Assembly: GCA_937889795.1 (NCBI GenBank)
Contig: CALBZH010000269.1
Location: forward strand, 1 to 17,173
DNA from: an uncultured Syntrophobacteraceae bacterium
Lineage (GTDB): Bacteria > Desulfobacterota > Syntrophobacteria > Syntrophobacterales > Syntrophobacteraceae
DNA length: 17,173 nt
Direction: 5' to 3'
The notes under the pieces: model-generated
The model's database searches: none
Seen by the model: only the letters and a program-made list of their open reading frames with translations
Told to the model about the DNA's origin: nothing
Shown here: positions 7,358 to 14,848 of the stretch, piece after piece
Numbering within the stretch: the stretch's first letter is position 1
How the letters are laid out: each line of letters opens with the position of its first letter
Translations under genes and position numbers: made by a program

Positions 7358-8890
7358 TCAAGAGGGGTCGCTTTTCGTCTGCGGCGCCGCTTCATCAGGG
7401 GAGCCTTCGGCCTGCGGCTCGAAAAAGGTCCCGTCCGGGTCCCAGCCGCCACCGAGCGCCTTGAAAAGCGACACCATGAAGGTCGCAACGGCCTGATCGC
7501 TCTGTGCAAGTGCATCTTGGGCCGAATACAACGCCAGCTGGGTGATCAGAACATTGAGAAAATCCTTGAGCCCTTGGGCGTACAGCTCGCTCGCGATCTG
7601 GTAAGCCTTCTCATTAGCCTGCTCCGCCACGATACGGGATTCCCGGCTTGAGCGCTCCTTCGCGTGGGCCACCAAAGCGTCCTCTACATCTTTCAAAGCG
7701 GTCAGGATGGCTTGCTCGTATCGAATCCGTGCCTGCTGCTGCCTGGCATCCTGCACGGCGACCCTGGCACGGATCCGCCCCGCATCGAAGACCGGCCATT
7801 TGACGGATGGGCCATAGCTCCAAAACCGGCTGGTCGGGTGCGCCAGGTCCCGGAAGTCCATGCTCTGGTAGCCCAAGGCCCCAACCAGAGCGAATTTGGG
7901 GAACAGGTCCGCCGTCGCTTCACCGATGCGCGCCGTTGCGGCTGCCAGCTCCCGCTCCGCTCTCCGAATATCCGGGCGACGCTTCAGGAGGTCCGAAGGC
8001 AGCCCGACCGGAGCGCTGTCCGGCCCCACGGGAATCGGGGCGGGCTCGGAAAGGGTCGCAAGGAGTGCTCCGGGCTCCTCGCCGAGCAGGATCGCCAGCT
8101 GATGCATCGCCTGTCTTGACGAGCTCTCCAAGAGTGGGACCCCGGCTTCGGTCGTGGCCAGCTGGGCTTTCGCCTGAGCGACGTCGAGCTCGGTGCTGAG
8201 CCCGGCTTCAAACCGTGCTTCCGTCAATTCCACCGTCTTACGCTGTGCCGCGATGTTCTCCTTCGCGATAGCGATTCGGCGTTGATCCGATCGCACCTGG
8301 ATGTAGTTGCGCGCCACCTCCGCAAGCAGTGACACGAGCACGTCCCGTTTATTCTCCTGAGCCGCCGAGATGTCCGCTTCCGCGGCTTCAACGCCACGCC
8401 TCACCCCGCCAAAGATGTCAATTTCCCAGCTGGCGTCGAAACCGACCGTGAACAAGTCACGGGGAGGTGTCTTAGAAGTTGAAAAATTGGCATCCTGGCT
8501 GGCATGCCTGCTCGTCGTCTGATTGCTGCTGGGCTGCGAGCGAAGATAGGAAGCACCGGCATTGACATTGGGATACCCGTCCGCCGCGACAACTCCCCGC
8601 TGCGCCCTTGCTTCGAGAATCCGCGACTCCGCAATCCGAAGCTCCTTATTGGACTCTATCGCCTGCCCGATCAACCGGTCGAGAACGGGATCGTGAAACA
8701 ACGTCCACCATCGTCCAAGATCAGCAGCAGTCGCTGCCGCCTGAGCCTCTTCCAGCTCAGACCATTGCGGAGGCAGAACGGATTTGGGCTTCACGTAATC
8801 CGGACCAACCGTGCACGCCGACAGCAGACAGCAGAGGATTCCGATAGCGGCCGGTCCTTTCACACACCACGTACAGCGACCTCTCACCAT
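7358..8890 (-). CDS. Outer-membrane efflux lipoprotein (NodT/OprM type, TolC superfamily)
   Basis: This 510-residue channel protein is the outer-membrane exit duct of a tripartite RND pump. The N-terminus has a signal peptide with lipobox L-L-S-A-C (Cys26) followed by TVGPDYVKP, the typical NodT/OprM mature start. Two repeated OEP domains follow, with features such as WWTLFHDPVLDRLI, the strand FTVGFDASWEIDIFGGVRRGVEAAEA, KRRPDIRRAERELAAATARIGEA in the second repeat, and the FDAGRIRARV loop. The C-terminus is a short acidic, proline-rich tail. The ATG at 8890 has GGAG only one base upstream; a GTG at 8887 (four-base spacing) or at residue 10 is possible. It is the first gene after a sigma-54-like promoter. 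It is the likely partner of the adaptor and RND genes at 3526-4821 and 407-3529, from which it is separated by pilZ-motA-motB. Confidence 0.94.
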   Translation of the reverse strand: MVRGRCTWCVKGPAAIGILCCLLSACTVGPDYVKPKSVLPPQWSELEEAQAAATAADLGRWWTLFHDPVLDRLIGQAIESNKELRIAESRILEARAQRGVVAADGYPNVNAGASYLRSQPSSNQTTSRHASQDANFSTSKTPPRDLFTVGFDASWEIDIFGGVRRGVEAAEADISAAQENKRDVLVSLLAEVARNYIQVRSDQRRIAIAKENIAAQRKTVELTEARFEAGLSTELDVAQAKAQLATTEAGVPLLESSSRQAMHQLAILLGEEPGALLATLSEPAPIPVGPDSAPVGLPSDLLKRRPDIRRAERELAAATARIGEATADLFPKFALVGALGYQSMDFRDLAHPTSRFWSYGPSVKWPVFDAGRIRARVAVQDARQQQARIRYEQAILTALKDVEDALVAHAKERSSRESRIVAEQANEKAYQIASELYAQGLKDFLNVLITQLALYSAQDALAQSDQAVATFMVSLFKALGGGWDPDGTFFEPQAEGSPDEAAPQTKSDPS

Positions 8891-8923
8891 GCTCCAATCT
8901 CACACCGCGGTTGCCAGTTAAAA

Positions 8924-8939
8924 AGCACGATTCATGCCA
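8924..8939 (-). promoter_or_regulatory. Candidate sigma-54 promoter upstream of the efflux channel-pilZ-motAB run
   Basis: On the minus strand the sequence reads TGGCATG-AATC-GTGCT, against the consensus TGGCACG-N4-TTGCW. There is one mismatch in the -24 box and one in the -12 box, and the GG and GC dinucleotides are exactly spaced. Transcription would begin near 8913, about 23 bases before the channel ATG. Sigma-54 control is common for flagellar genes in many flagellated bacteria. A short inverted repeat (CTCAA-AC-TTGAG, 8948-8959) lies just upstream. No enhancer site was identified. Confidence 0.45.
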
Positions 8940-8979
8940 CGAAAAGGCTCAAACTTGAGACAATGCGCTTTCAGGACAT

Positions 8980-9010
8980 GAAACAGAAGAAGCGAGAAAC
9001 CCGTCTCGCT
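8980..9010 (-). terminator. Intrinsic terminator of the macro-domain gene
   Basis: On the minus strand, 7 bases after the macro-domain stop, a 7-bp perfect stem AGCGAGA/TCTCGCT (8991-8997 with 9004-9010, loop of six) is followed by the T-rich TCTTCTGTTT. This separates the macro-domain transcript from the efflux/motility run downstream. Confidence 0.7.
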
Positions 9011-9017
9011 CAAACCC

Positions 9018-9554
9018 TCAACCATCAGGGAACAGCTCTTTCAGGGCGCTCTTGAAAACTTCAAGGTCCTCTCGGGACCAGAGACAGAAGATGACTTCCT
9101 CCAGGCTGGTTGTTTCCCGGCCGAGGAATTCCTCAACGGTCTTCAGCATGATCGCCGCACAACGATCCTTGGGAAACCCGAAAATGCCGGTACTGATTGC
9201 TGGAAAAGCAATGGATTTCAAATGGTTTTCCGAGGCATGAAGCAGACTGCCCCAAGTTGCATTCCGCAGCTTTGCGTCCTCGTCCCCCTCCCCCTGCCTC
9301 GGGCCGACCGCATGGATGACATGGCGCGCCTTCAGGCTCCCACCACCCGTAATAACCGCTCCCCCGACCACGGTACCGCCGATTTGATTGCACTCCTCCT
9401 GAATCGTTGGCCCGCCCTTCGTGCGGATGGCTCCCGCCACCCCACCCCCGAGGATGAGCTGCGCGTTGGCGGCATTCACAATCGCGTCCACAGCAAGCTC
9501 TGTCAGATCTCCCTGAAGAAGGCGAACGGTCTTCCCTTTGATCATCCTTTCCAT
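9018..9554 (-). CDS. Macro-domain protein, probable O-acetyl-ADP-ribose/ADP-ribose hydrolase
   Basis: This 178-residue single-domain protein is of the macro fold that binds ADP-ribose. The family hallmarks are visible: QGDLTELAVDAIVNAANAQL near 15-35, the glycine-rich GGGVAGAI phosphate loop near 37-44, the second loop ISTGIFGFP near 119-127, and ARHVIHAVGP. These resemble the MacroD/YmdB group, which removes ADP-ribose from proteins or O-acetyl-ADP-ribose. The catalytic residue cannot be decided from sequence alone. The ATG at 9554 is preferred over an upstream in-frame TTG (9575) because AAGGAG lies 6 bases before it. It stands alone, divergent from rlmE, with a terminator behind it. Nothing nearby encodes an ADP-ribosyltransferase toxin, so an antitoxin role is not supported. 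Confidence 0.92.
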   Translation of the reverse strand: MERMIKGKTVRLLQGDLTELAVDAIVNAANAQLILGGGVAGAIRTKGGPTIQEECNQIGGTVVGGAVITGGGSLKARHVIHAVGPRQGEGDEDAKLRNATWGSLLHASENHLKSIAFPAISTGIFGFPKDRCAAIMLKTVEEFLGRETTSLEEVIFCLWSREDLEVFKSALKELFPDG

Positions 9555-9653
9555 GATGTGCTCCTTTATTTCCAAGGGCCTTGTTTACAAGGAGCGGTCC
9601 ATATGCTATAGGACCTTTCCAAAAAAAGAAAAGTGATTTAGGGTGGTTACTTG
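9555..9653. promoter_or_regulatory. Divergent promoter region between macro-domain gene and rlmE
   Basis: This 99-base AT-richer spacer must carry the promoters of both divergent genes. It contains two inverted repeats: CCTTGT-TT-ACAAGG (9579-9592) and GGTCC-N10-GGACC (9596-9615). On the plus strand TTGTTT (9581) and TATGCT (9602) could be -35/-10 boxes with a short 15-base spacer. A run of A (9621-9627) follows. The boxes are weak, so the exact promoters are uncertain. The repeats are possible operators. Confidence 0.4.
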
Positions 9654-10259
9654 ATGTCTCACGCATACCAGGATCATTATTTCCATCGCGCCAAGCGGGA
9701 AAGCTACAGGGCGCGTGCCGTCTATAAACTGGATGAAATCCAGAAAAAGCACAAGCTCTTAAGGACGGGGAGCCGGGTGCTGGACCTGGGTGCGGCTCCA
9801 GGGTCTTGGGTTCAGTTGGCGAGCACCATCGTCGGCCCGAACGGCTTGATTGTGGGAGTGGACCTGAAAGCCATCGACCCGGGTTTTCCCGAGCACGTCG
9901 TGCTCTATCAGGGAGACATTTTCGATGAGGCCTTCCTGGAAACGGTGAGTACGCGGCACGGCCTGTTCGATGTCGTGCTGAGCGACATGGCGCCTGCGAC
10001 ATCCGGAATTCGATCGGCGGACAGCGCACGATCCGAGCTACTCTTCGAACAGGCGCTCGTGATTGTGGAGCGCATGCTGCGGCCGGGGGGACATTTTCTG
10101 GGCAAGATTTTCCAGGGGTCTGAATTTCACACCCTTTTGCTCGAGGTCAAGAAGGCCTTTGGCAAAGTCAAGGTCGTCAAGCCTGGAGCTTCTCGAAAAG
10201 AGAGCAAAGAAATCTACATATTGGGAATGCATTATAGAAAGAAGAGCCAGGGAGGTTGA
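9654..10259 (+). CDS. rlmE: 23S rRNA (uridine2552-2'-O)-methyltransferase RlmE (FtsJ/RrmJ)
   Basis: This 201-residue SAM-dependent enzyme methylates the ribose of U2552 in the A-loop of 23S rRNA, a late step of 50S assembly. The SAM-binding motif [11 protein letters not shown] spans 42-52. The catalytic K-D-K-E tetrad of the family is intact as Lys25 (AVYKLDEI), Asp111 ([10 protein letters not shown]), Lys151 (LGKIFQG) and Glu186 (KEIYILG). The length is near E. coli RlmE (209). The ATG at 9654 follows AGGGTGG with 7-base spacing. The TTG directly before it is rejected. The gene heads the run with yebC, whose start is two bases beyond its stop; the yebC ribosome-binding site lies inside its last codons. 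Confidence 0.96.
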   Translation: MSHAYQDHYFHRAKRESYRARAVYKLDEIQKKHKLLRTGSRVLDLGAAPGSWVQLASTIVGPNGLIVGVDLKAIDPGFPEHVVLYQGDIFDEAFLETVSTRHGLFDVVLSDMAPATSGIRSADSARSELLFEQALVIVERMLRPGGHFLGKIFQGSEFHTLLLEVKKAFGKVKVVKPGASRKESKEIYILGMHYRKKSQGG

Positions 10260-10261
10260 TC

Positions 10262-11011
10262 ATGTCGGGTCATTCAAAGTGGAGCACCATCCGCCATAAA
10301 AAGGGCGCGGCCGACGCCAAGCGCGGCAAGATTTTCACCAAGCTGATCAAAGAGATCATGATTGCTGCCCGAATGGGCGGTGGGGACATCAACGGGAACC
10401 CCAGGCTACGCGCGGCAGTGCTCGCTGCCAAAGCCGAGAACATGCCCAAGGACAACATCGACCGAGCCATCAAAAAGGGCACGGGCGACCTCGACGCCGC
10501 CAACTATGAGGAAATCAACTACGAAGGATATGGTCCGGGCGGTGTGGCCGTTCTCGTTGAAGTGATGACGGACAACCGCAACCGGGCGGCCAGCGACATC
10601 CGGCACATCTTCAGCCGCAACGGAGGAAGCCTCGGAGAAGCCGGCTGCGTCGCCTGGATGTTCAGCAAGAAAGGGACTATCATCTTCAACAAGGATAAGG
10701 TTTCCGAGGATACCCTCATGGAAGTGGGCCTCGAGGCCGGCGCAGAGGATGTTCTGGACCAGGAAGATCAATTCGAAGTGACGACGGCGCTCGAGGATTT
10801 TGTGGCAGTCAAGTCGGCCTTCGAGGAAAAAGGCTTGGAGTTCGAGCTGGCGGAGATCAGCATGGTGCCCCAGACCACTGTACGCATCGAGGAGGAGAAG
10901 GTCGCGCAGCAACTGCTGCGGTTGATGGACGCCCTCGAAGATTCAGACGACGTGCAGCATGCCTACGCGAATTTCGATATCCCGGACGACATCCTGAACG
11001 CGTTGGCTTAA
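10262..11011 (+). CDS. yebC: YebC/PmpR/TACO1 family protein
   Basis: This 249-residue protein has the canonical start [22 protein letters not shown] and the three-domain YebC layout, with the conserved [20 protein letters not shown] (about 90-110) and [17 protein letters not shown]. The family was long annotated as transcriptional regulators; more recent work links it to translation, helping ribosomes through proline-rich stretches. The ATG at 10262 is preceded by GGGAGG with 6-base spacing. YebC genes commonly sit directly before ruvC, as here, so co-expression with ruvCAB is likely. A stem-loop GCTCC-TTC-GGAGC follows at 11025-11037 without a T-run. Confidence 0.96.
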   Translation: MSGHSKWSTIRHKKGAADAKRGKIFTKLIKEIMIAARMGGGDINGNPRLRAAVLAAKAENMPKDNIDRAIKKGTGDLDAANYEEINYEGYGPGGVAVLVEVMTDNRNRAASDIRHIFSRNGGSLGEAGCVAWMFSKKGTIIFNKDKVSEDTLMEVGLEAGAEDVLDQEDQFEVTTALEDFVAVKSAFEEKGLEFELAEISMVPQTTVRIEEEKVAQQLLRLMDALEDSDDVQHAYANFDIPDDILNALA

Positions 11012-11080
11012 GCCCCGGGAGCTGGCTCCTTCGGAGCAGTGCTCGAGTCTTTGGCGGTTTCCTTCGGACTGGCGAACGAG

Positions 11081-11584
11081 ATGATCCGCATCATTGGAAT
11101 CGACCCCGGCTCGCGTTTCACGGGTTACGGGGTTCTTGAGGGCGAAGGCAGCCGCTTGCGGCATGTCGATAACGGAGTCATTCCGCTGTCGGGAAGGCTG
11201 CTGCTCCCCGAACGACTGAAGATCATCTACCGGGAGCTGAGCCTGATCATTGAAGGGGCCCAACCGTCGTGCATGGCCATCGAGGATGTCTTTCTGGCCA
11301 AAAACGCCAAGAGCGCCCTCAAGCTGGGGCAGGCCCGCGGGGCCGCCATTCTGGCGGGCGTCAACGCAGACCTCCCGGTCTTCGAATACAGCGCGTTGCA
11401 GATCAAGCAGGCGGTCGTGGGCTACGGAAGGGCGGACAAAGACCAGGTCATGGACATGATCCGCCACCTGTTTCGGCTGCGCTCCCCCCTCAACCCCAAC
11501 GCCGCCGACGCCCTGGCCGTGGCTCTCTGTCATCTGAACACGGTTGCTTCGACGTCACGATGGAAGGAATCGGCTCGTCCATGA
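11081..11584 (+). CDS. ruvC: Holliday junction resolvase RuvC
   Basis: This 167-residue endonuclease cuts Holliday junctions symmetrically with the RuvAB motor. The RNase H-like fold motifs are visible: IIGIDPGSRFTGYG with Asp8, MAIEDVFLAKN with Glu68, and PNAADALAVALCH with Asp143. E. coli RuvC has four acidic catalytic residues (Asp7, Glu66, Asp138, Asp141). The position matching Asp138 is Asn140 here, while Thermus uses His at that place, so the enzyme may still be active. The start at 11081 (MIRIIGIDPGS) is preferred over a GTG at 11039 because it matches the family N-terminus, though its Shine-Dalgarno is weak. Its stop overlaps the ruvA start (ATGA). Confidence 0.95.
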   Translation: MIRIIGIDPGSRFTGYGVLEGEGSRLRHVDNGVIPLSGRLLLPERLKIIYRELSLIIEGAQPSCMAIEDVFLAKNAKSALKLGQARGAAILAGVNADLPVFEYSALQIKQAVVGYGRADKDQVMDMIRHLFRLRSPLNPNAADALAVALCHLNTVASTSRWKESARP

Positions 11585-12183
11585 TCGGGTACCTCGAAGG
11601 CAAACTGCGCCAGAAATCCCCCGATTACATCCTTTTGGATGTCAACGGGGTGGGCTACTTCGTCCAGGTTCCCCTGAGCACGTTTTATGACCTGCCGGGA
11701 ATTGGGGAGACTGCCAGCCTTTACGTCCACACGCATGTGCGGGAGGATGCCCTGCAGCTTTACGGCTTTCGCACCAATGAGGAGAAAGAGACGTTTCTCC
11801 ACCTGATCGCGGTCAACGGGGTGGGACCGCGCTTGGCGGTCAACATTCTCTCGGGCATCCAACCGAGCGAGCTGCACCAAGCCGTCAGGAACCAGGACCG
11901 AAAGCGCCTTCAGTCCATCCCGGGAGTCGGGAAGAAAACCGCCGAGAGGATTCTTCTCGAACTGCGAGACCGGCTCAAGTTGGGGAGCGAATCGGACGGG
12001 GCTCCCGAACCGGCTGTCTTACCCGAAGATACCTATTCCGACGCGCTTTCGGCCTTACTCAATTTGGGCTATCGTCCGACGGAAGCGGGAAAAGCCTTGG
12101 GACTGGCCCAGAAGCGCCTTGGGGCCGGTCCCCCGCTTGAAGCGCTCCTGAAGGAGGCGTTGCGGACTTTGGCTTCTGCCTGA
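11581..12183 (+). CDS. ruvA: Holliday junction DNA helicase subunit RuvA
   Basis: This 200-residue protein binds the four-way junction as a tetramer and loads RuvB. It shows the N-terminal OB-fold ([23 protein letters not shown]), two helix-hairpin-helix motifs ([16 protein letters not shown], 75-90, and [21 protein letters not shown], 110-130), an acidic/proline flexible linker (about 135-150), and domain III ([17 protein letters not shown]) that touches RuvB. Length matches E. coli RuvA (203). Its ATG overlaps the ruvC stop by four bases. Confidence 0.97.
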   Translation: MIGYLEGKLRQKSPDYILLDVNGVGYFVQVPLSTFYDLPGIGETASLYVHTHVREDALQLYGFRTNEEKETFLHLIAVNGVGPRLAVNILSGIQPSELHQAVRNQDRKRLQSIPGVGKKTAERILLELRDRLKLGSESDGAPEPAVLPEDTYSDALSALLNLGYRPTEAGKALGLAQKRLGAGPPLEALLKEALRTLASA

Positions 12184-12260
12184 CAACCGGCGGGCCATCG
12201 CAAGACTGGAGCACCTTGGTCGACCAACGGCCGCAACCTGCGCCGGGGGGGAGTTGCAGA

Positions 12261-13289
12261 GTGACGGACATGACAGACAGGGTCATCGAGCCCAAGCCCA
12301 AGGATGAGGACCTCCCGGTTGAGAACAGTCTCCGACCGCGGCGGCTGGACGAATACATCGGACAGATGCAGCTGAAGGAGAACCTCAAGGTCTTCATTGC
12401 CGCCGCCAAGCAGCGCTCGGAGCCCCTTGACCATGTCCTTTTCCACGGTCATCCCGGGCTCGGAAAGACCTCGCTTGCCTTTGTGATCTGCAACGAAATG
12501 GGCGGCAACCTTCGAAGCACCTCGGGGCCCGTCATCGAGCGACCGGGAGATCTTGCGGCAATTCTGACCAACCTCGAGCGGGGCGATGTCCTGTTCATCG
12601 ACGAGATTCACCGGTTGAACCATGTGGTGGAGGAGATCCTTTACCCGGCGATGGAGGACTTTCAACTGGACATCATCATCGGTCAGGGTCCATCGGCACG
12701 GACCATCAAGCTGGACGTGCCTCCTTTCACCCTCGTCGGAGCCACAACCCGGGCAGGGCTCCTTTCCCCTCCCCTGCGAGATCGCTTCGGTGTCTCCCTT
12801 CGCCTCGAGTTCTATTCAGTCGATGAGCTGCAGGCGATCCTTGACCGTTCGGCGCGCATCCTTTCAATCCGGCTCGATGCCGGGGGATCGCGTGAAATCG
12901 CCAAGCGGTCGCGAGGGACCCCGCGGATCGCGAATCGGCTCCTGCGTCGGGTGCGCGATTTCGCCGAGGTGCTTGCGGACGGTGAGATCACCCGGGAGGT
13001 TGCGGATCAGGCCCTGAAAATGCTCGACGTGGACGAGAAGGGGTTCGACCGCATGGATCGCAAGATCTTGAGCACCATTATCGAGAAATACGATGGAGGC
13101 CCCGTTGGAATCGAAACGCTTGCCGCTGCTGTGTCCGAAGAGAAAGACACGCTTGAAGACGTCTACGAGCCTTACCTCATTCAAGAGGGCTTCCTGAACA
13201 AGACACCGAGAGGCCGTTTGGCGACGCGACTGGCCTACGAACATCTCAAGCTGCCGTTTCGCAGCTCACAACAGATGCGGATGTATTGA
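12261..13289 (+). CDS. ruvB: Holliday junction branch-migration ATPase RuvB
   Basis: This 342-residue AAA+ motor drives branch migration with RuvA. Walker A is GHPGLGKTS (63-71), where the usual second-position Pro is His; Walker B is [10 protein letters not shown] (110-119). The sensor and arginine-finger segment [18 protein letters not shown] follows at 160-177. The C-terminal winged-helix domain includes [16 protein letters not shown]. The start is taken as GTG 12261, with GGGAG 7 bases upstream. An ATG at 12270 and an in-frame TTG at 12216 are alternatives. The gap to ruvA is 77 bases, and hpt begins 26 bases after its stop. Confidence 0.97.
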   Translation: MTDMTDRVIEPKPKDEDLPVENSLRPRRLDEYIGQMQLKENLKVFIAAAKQRSEPLDHVLFHGHPGLGKTSLAFVICNEMGGNLRSTSGPVIERPGDLAAILTNLERGDVLFIDEIHRLNHVVEEILYPAMEDFQLDIIIGQGPSARTIKLDVPPFTLVGATTRAGLLSPPLRDRFGVSLRLEFYSVDELQAILDRSARILSIRLDAGGSREIAKRSRGTPRIANRLLRRVRDFAEVLADGEITREVADQALKMLDVDEKGFDRMDRKILSTIIEKYDGGPVGIETLAAAVSEEKDTLEDVYEPYLIQEGFLNKTPRGRLATRLAYEHLKLPFRSSQQMRMY

Positions 13290-13315
13290 GCTATCATTGA
13301 GGAGAGGAAGACGTC

Positions 13316-13846
13316 ATGAAGCCCTACCAGCTCGTCCCGTGCATCACGGAAGCCGAAATCGCAAATCGGTTGGATGGTCTGGCCGCGAGACTCAACGCTG
13401 ACTACCGGGGACAGGATCTGCTCGTCATCGGGATTCTGAAAGGAGCATGCATTTTCCTGTCCGATCTGGTCCGACGCCTGGAAATGCCGGTGCAGATCGA
13501 CTTTGTTCGACTGGCAAGCTACGGGCAAAAGGACAGTTCGAGCGGCACCGTGGCAATCACCAAAGACATCGAGCTCCCGGTCGAGGGACGGCATGTTCTC
13601 GTGGTCGAAGACATCGTTGACACGGGGTTGACTCTGGCCTGGTACCTGGACTACTTGAAAAAGCTTCAGCCCACTTCGGTGAAGACCTGCGCGATGATTG
13701 ACAAGAAGGAGCGGCGCGAAGTGGAGGTCGTACTGGACTATGTTGGAATCGGTGTGGCAGGAGGTTTTCTGGTAGGATACGGCTTGGATTTCGCTGAAAA
13801 ACACCGTAATCTGCCAGCGATTTACGAAGTGAAGTTTGAAGAATGA
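13316..13846 (+). CDS. hpt: Hypoxanthine phosphoribosyltransferase
   Basis: This 176-residue purine salvage enzyme converts hypoxanthine (and usually guanine) with PRPP to IMP/GMP. The type I PRTase PRPP loop VLVVEDIVDTGLT is at 94-106, the diphosphate loop LKGACIFLSDL at 41-51, and the FLVGYGLDFAEKHRNLPAIY segment near 151-170 is typical of bacterial HPRT. The ATG at 13316 has a good GAGGAG-type Shine-Dalgarno. It is likely co-transcribed with ruvCAB and with the zinc-ribbon gene beginning 41 bases further on. Confidence 0.96.
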   Translation: MKPYQLVPCITEAEIANRLDGLAARLNADYRGQDLLVIGILKGACIFLSDLVRRLEMPVQIDFVRLASYGQKDSSSGTVAITKDIELPVEGRHVLVVEDIVDTGLTLAWYLDYLKKLQPTSVKTCAMIDKKERREVEVVLDYVGIGVAGGFLVGYGLDFAEKHRNLPAIYEVKFEE

Positions 13847-13887
13847 CCGTGGCACACCCGAGGGCTTCCTCGGCAAGGAATGACCGA

Positions 13888-14670
13888 ATGATCGTTGCCT
13901 GTGAATCATGCAAGACGAAATTCCGCCTGGATGTCGCACGCATCAAGTCAGCCAGGAAACGAGTCCGCTGTTCCAAATGCGGGCATGTGTTCGAGGTTTC
14001 CCCTCCGCCGGATGAGGATGAAGAGCTCTTCCATGTCGAGCTCTCCGACGAGCCACTTGGGGAGGACCAAGAGCAGCAGGTGATCATACCGGCCCGGATG
14101 TCATCGGAGGCGACCGCCCCGAGCCCCAAACGGCGCGGGCTGTCACGAAACCTGATGCTCGGTCTGGGATGTGCCGCCGTCATTGGCATGGCCTTGATCT
14201 ATTTTCTGGTTTTCCGTACCCCCTCCCCGCCTCCCGTACCGGTTCCAACCGCCAAAGCCCCAACTGGCGAAGCGGCTCAGCCGGACATCAATATCCTCGA
14301 CACCACGCAGGCCTATTTCCTTGAAAATGCCAATACCGGCCAAATCTTTGTGGTCGAAGGAGAAGTCGCAAACGAGTCCAGTCAGCCGGTGAGCTTCATC
14401 CTCCTGGAAGGGAAGCTCTTCACGAAGAACAACCAGGTTGCGGTCTCTCAACGCTGTTACGCGGGCAACCCCATCCCGCGGAGTGAGCTGACCAAGCTCA
14501 ACATCACCGACATCCAGAACCGAATGATGAATCGAGAAGGCAAGGACCTGCTCAACGTCCACGTGCCGAACAAAAAGCGGGTTCCTTTCGCACTGGTATT
14601 TCATAACCTTCCGGAGCTTGATAACCTGAGCGACTACAGCATTGAGGTCATAAGCGCCAAGATGGATTGA
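13888..14670 (+). CDS. Zinc-ribbon (MJ0042 type) plus DUF3426 single-pass membrane protein
   Basis: This 260-residue protein begins with [15 protein letters not shown] and [10 protein letters not shown]. The Cys5-x2-Cys8 and Cys28-x2-Cys31 pairs form the small MJ0042-type zinc ribbon. An acidic linker leads to one membrane helix (about 89-109), then a Pro-rich spacer and a C-terminal domain (about 130-260, [33 protein letters not shown]) matching the DUF3426 style. The topology is cytoplasmic zinc ribbon with an outer domain in the periplasm. Function is unknown. The start at 13888 is chosen because AAGGA lies 8 bases upstream and it gives the family N-terminus. A start at 13843 would overlap the hpt stop. 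It probably ends the rlmE-to-hpt transcription run. Confidence 0.85.
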   Translation: MIVACESCKTKFRLDVARIKSARKRVRCSKCGHVFEVSPPPDEDEELFHVELSDEPLGEDQEQQVIIPARMSSEATAPSPKRRGLSRNLMLGLGCAAVIGMALIYFLVFRTPSPPPVPVPTAKAPTGEAAQPDINILDTTQAYFLENANTGQIFVVEGEVANESSQPVSFILLEGKLFTKNNQVAVSQRCYAGNPIPRSELTKLNITDIQNRMMNREGKDLLNVHVPNKKRVPFALVFHNLPELDNLSDYSIEVISAKMD

Positions 14671-14671
14671 T

Positions 14672-14689
14672 CGGGGCCATCGAGCCCCG
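14672..14689 (+). terminator. Stem-loop after the zinc-ribbon gene, possible terminator
   Basis: CGGGGC and GCCCCG (14672-14677 with 14684-14689) form a 6-bp GC stem with a six-base loop, one base after the stop codon. There is no T-run behind it, so it is not a canonical intrinsic terminator. It may mark a transcript end or stabilise the mRNA. Confidence 0.35.
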
Positions 14690-14741
14690 GCTTCGCATCA
14701 CGCGGTCCTGAATTCACAACCCATTGAAGTAACAAAAAGAA

Positions 14742-14771
14742 TTGACAATGCCATCGAATCGGTGCTAGATG
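14742..14771 (+). promoter_or_regulatory. Candidate sigma-70 promoter of serS
   Basis: A perfect -35 TTGACA (14742-14747) is followed after 17-18 bases by CTAGAT/TAGATG as a weak -10 (14765-14771). Transcription would start near 14778 and leave a leader of about 70 bases. The leader holds a hairpin, GTACGGAA-ACA-TTCCGTGC (14799-14817, with one G-U pair). An 11-base direct repeat CAACCCATTGA occurs on both sides of the promoter (14717-14727 and 14783-14793). Confidence 0.5.
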
Positions 14772-14848
14772 GAGAACCGTTTCAACCCATTGATTATTGT
14801 ACGGAAACATTCCGTGCAAACCAGTCGGCCTATCCTGACGGGGGTGCT

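Noticed and set aside
9018..9554. Macro-domain protein as the antitoxin of an ADP-ribosylating toxin-antitoxin or defence system
   Set aside because: No ART-fold, DarT-like or other toxin gene is adjacent. It is a stand-alone gene with its own terminator next to housekeeping genes.
11025..11037. GCTCC-TTC-GGAGC hairpin between yebC and ruvC as a terminator
   Set aside because: There is no T-run after it, and the yebC-ruvC order with short spacing argues for read-through.
14778..14848. T-box or other tRNA-sensing riboswitch in the serS leader
   Set aside because: The leader is only about 70 bases and shows no T-box sequence, specifier-loop structure or terminator/antiterminator pair.
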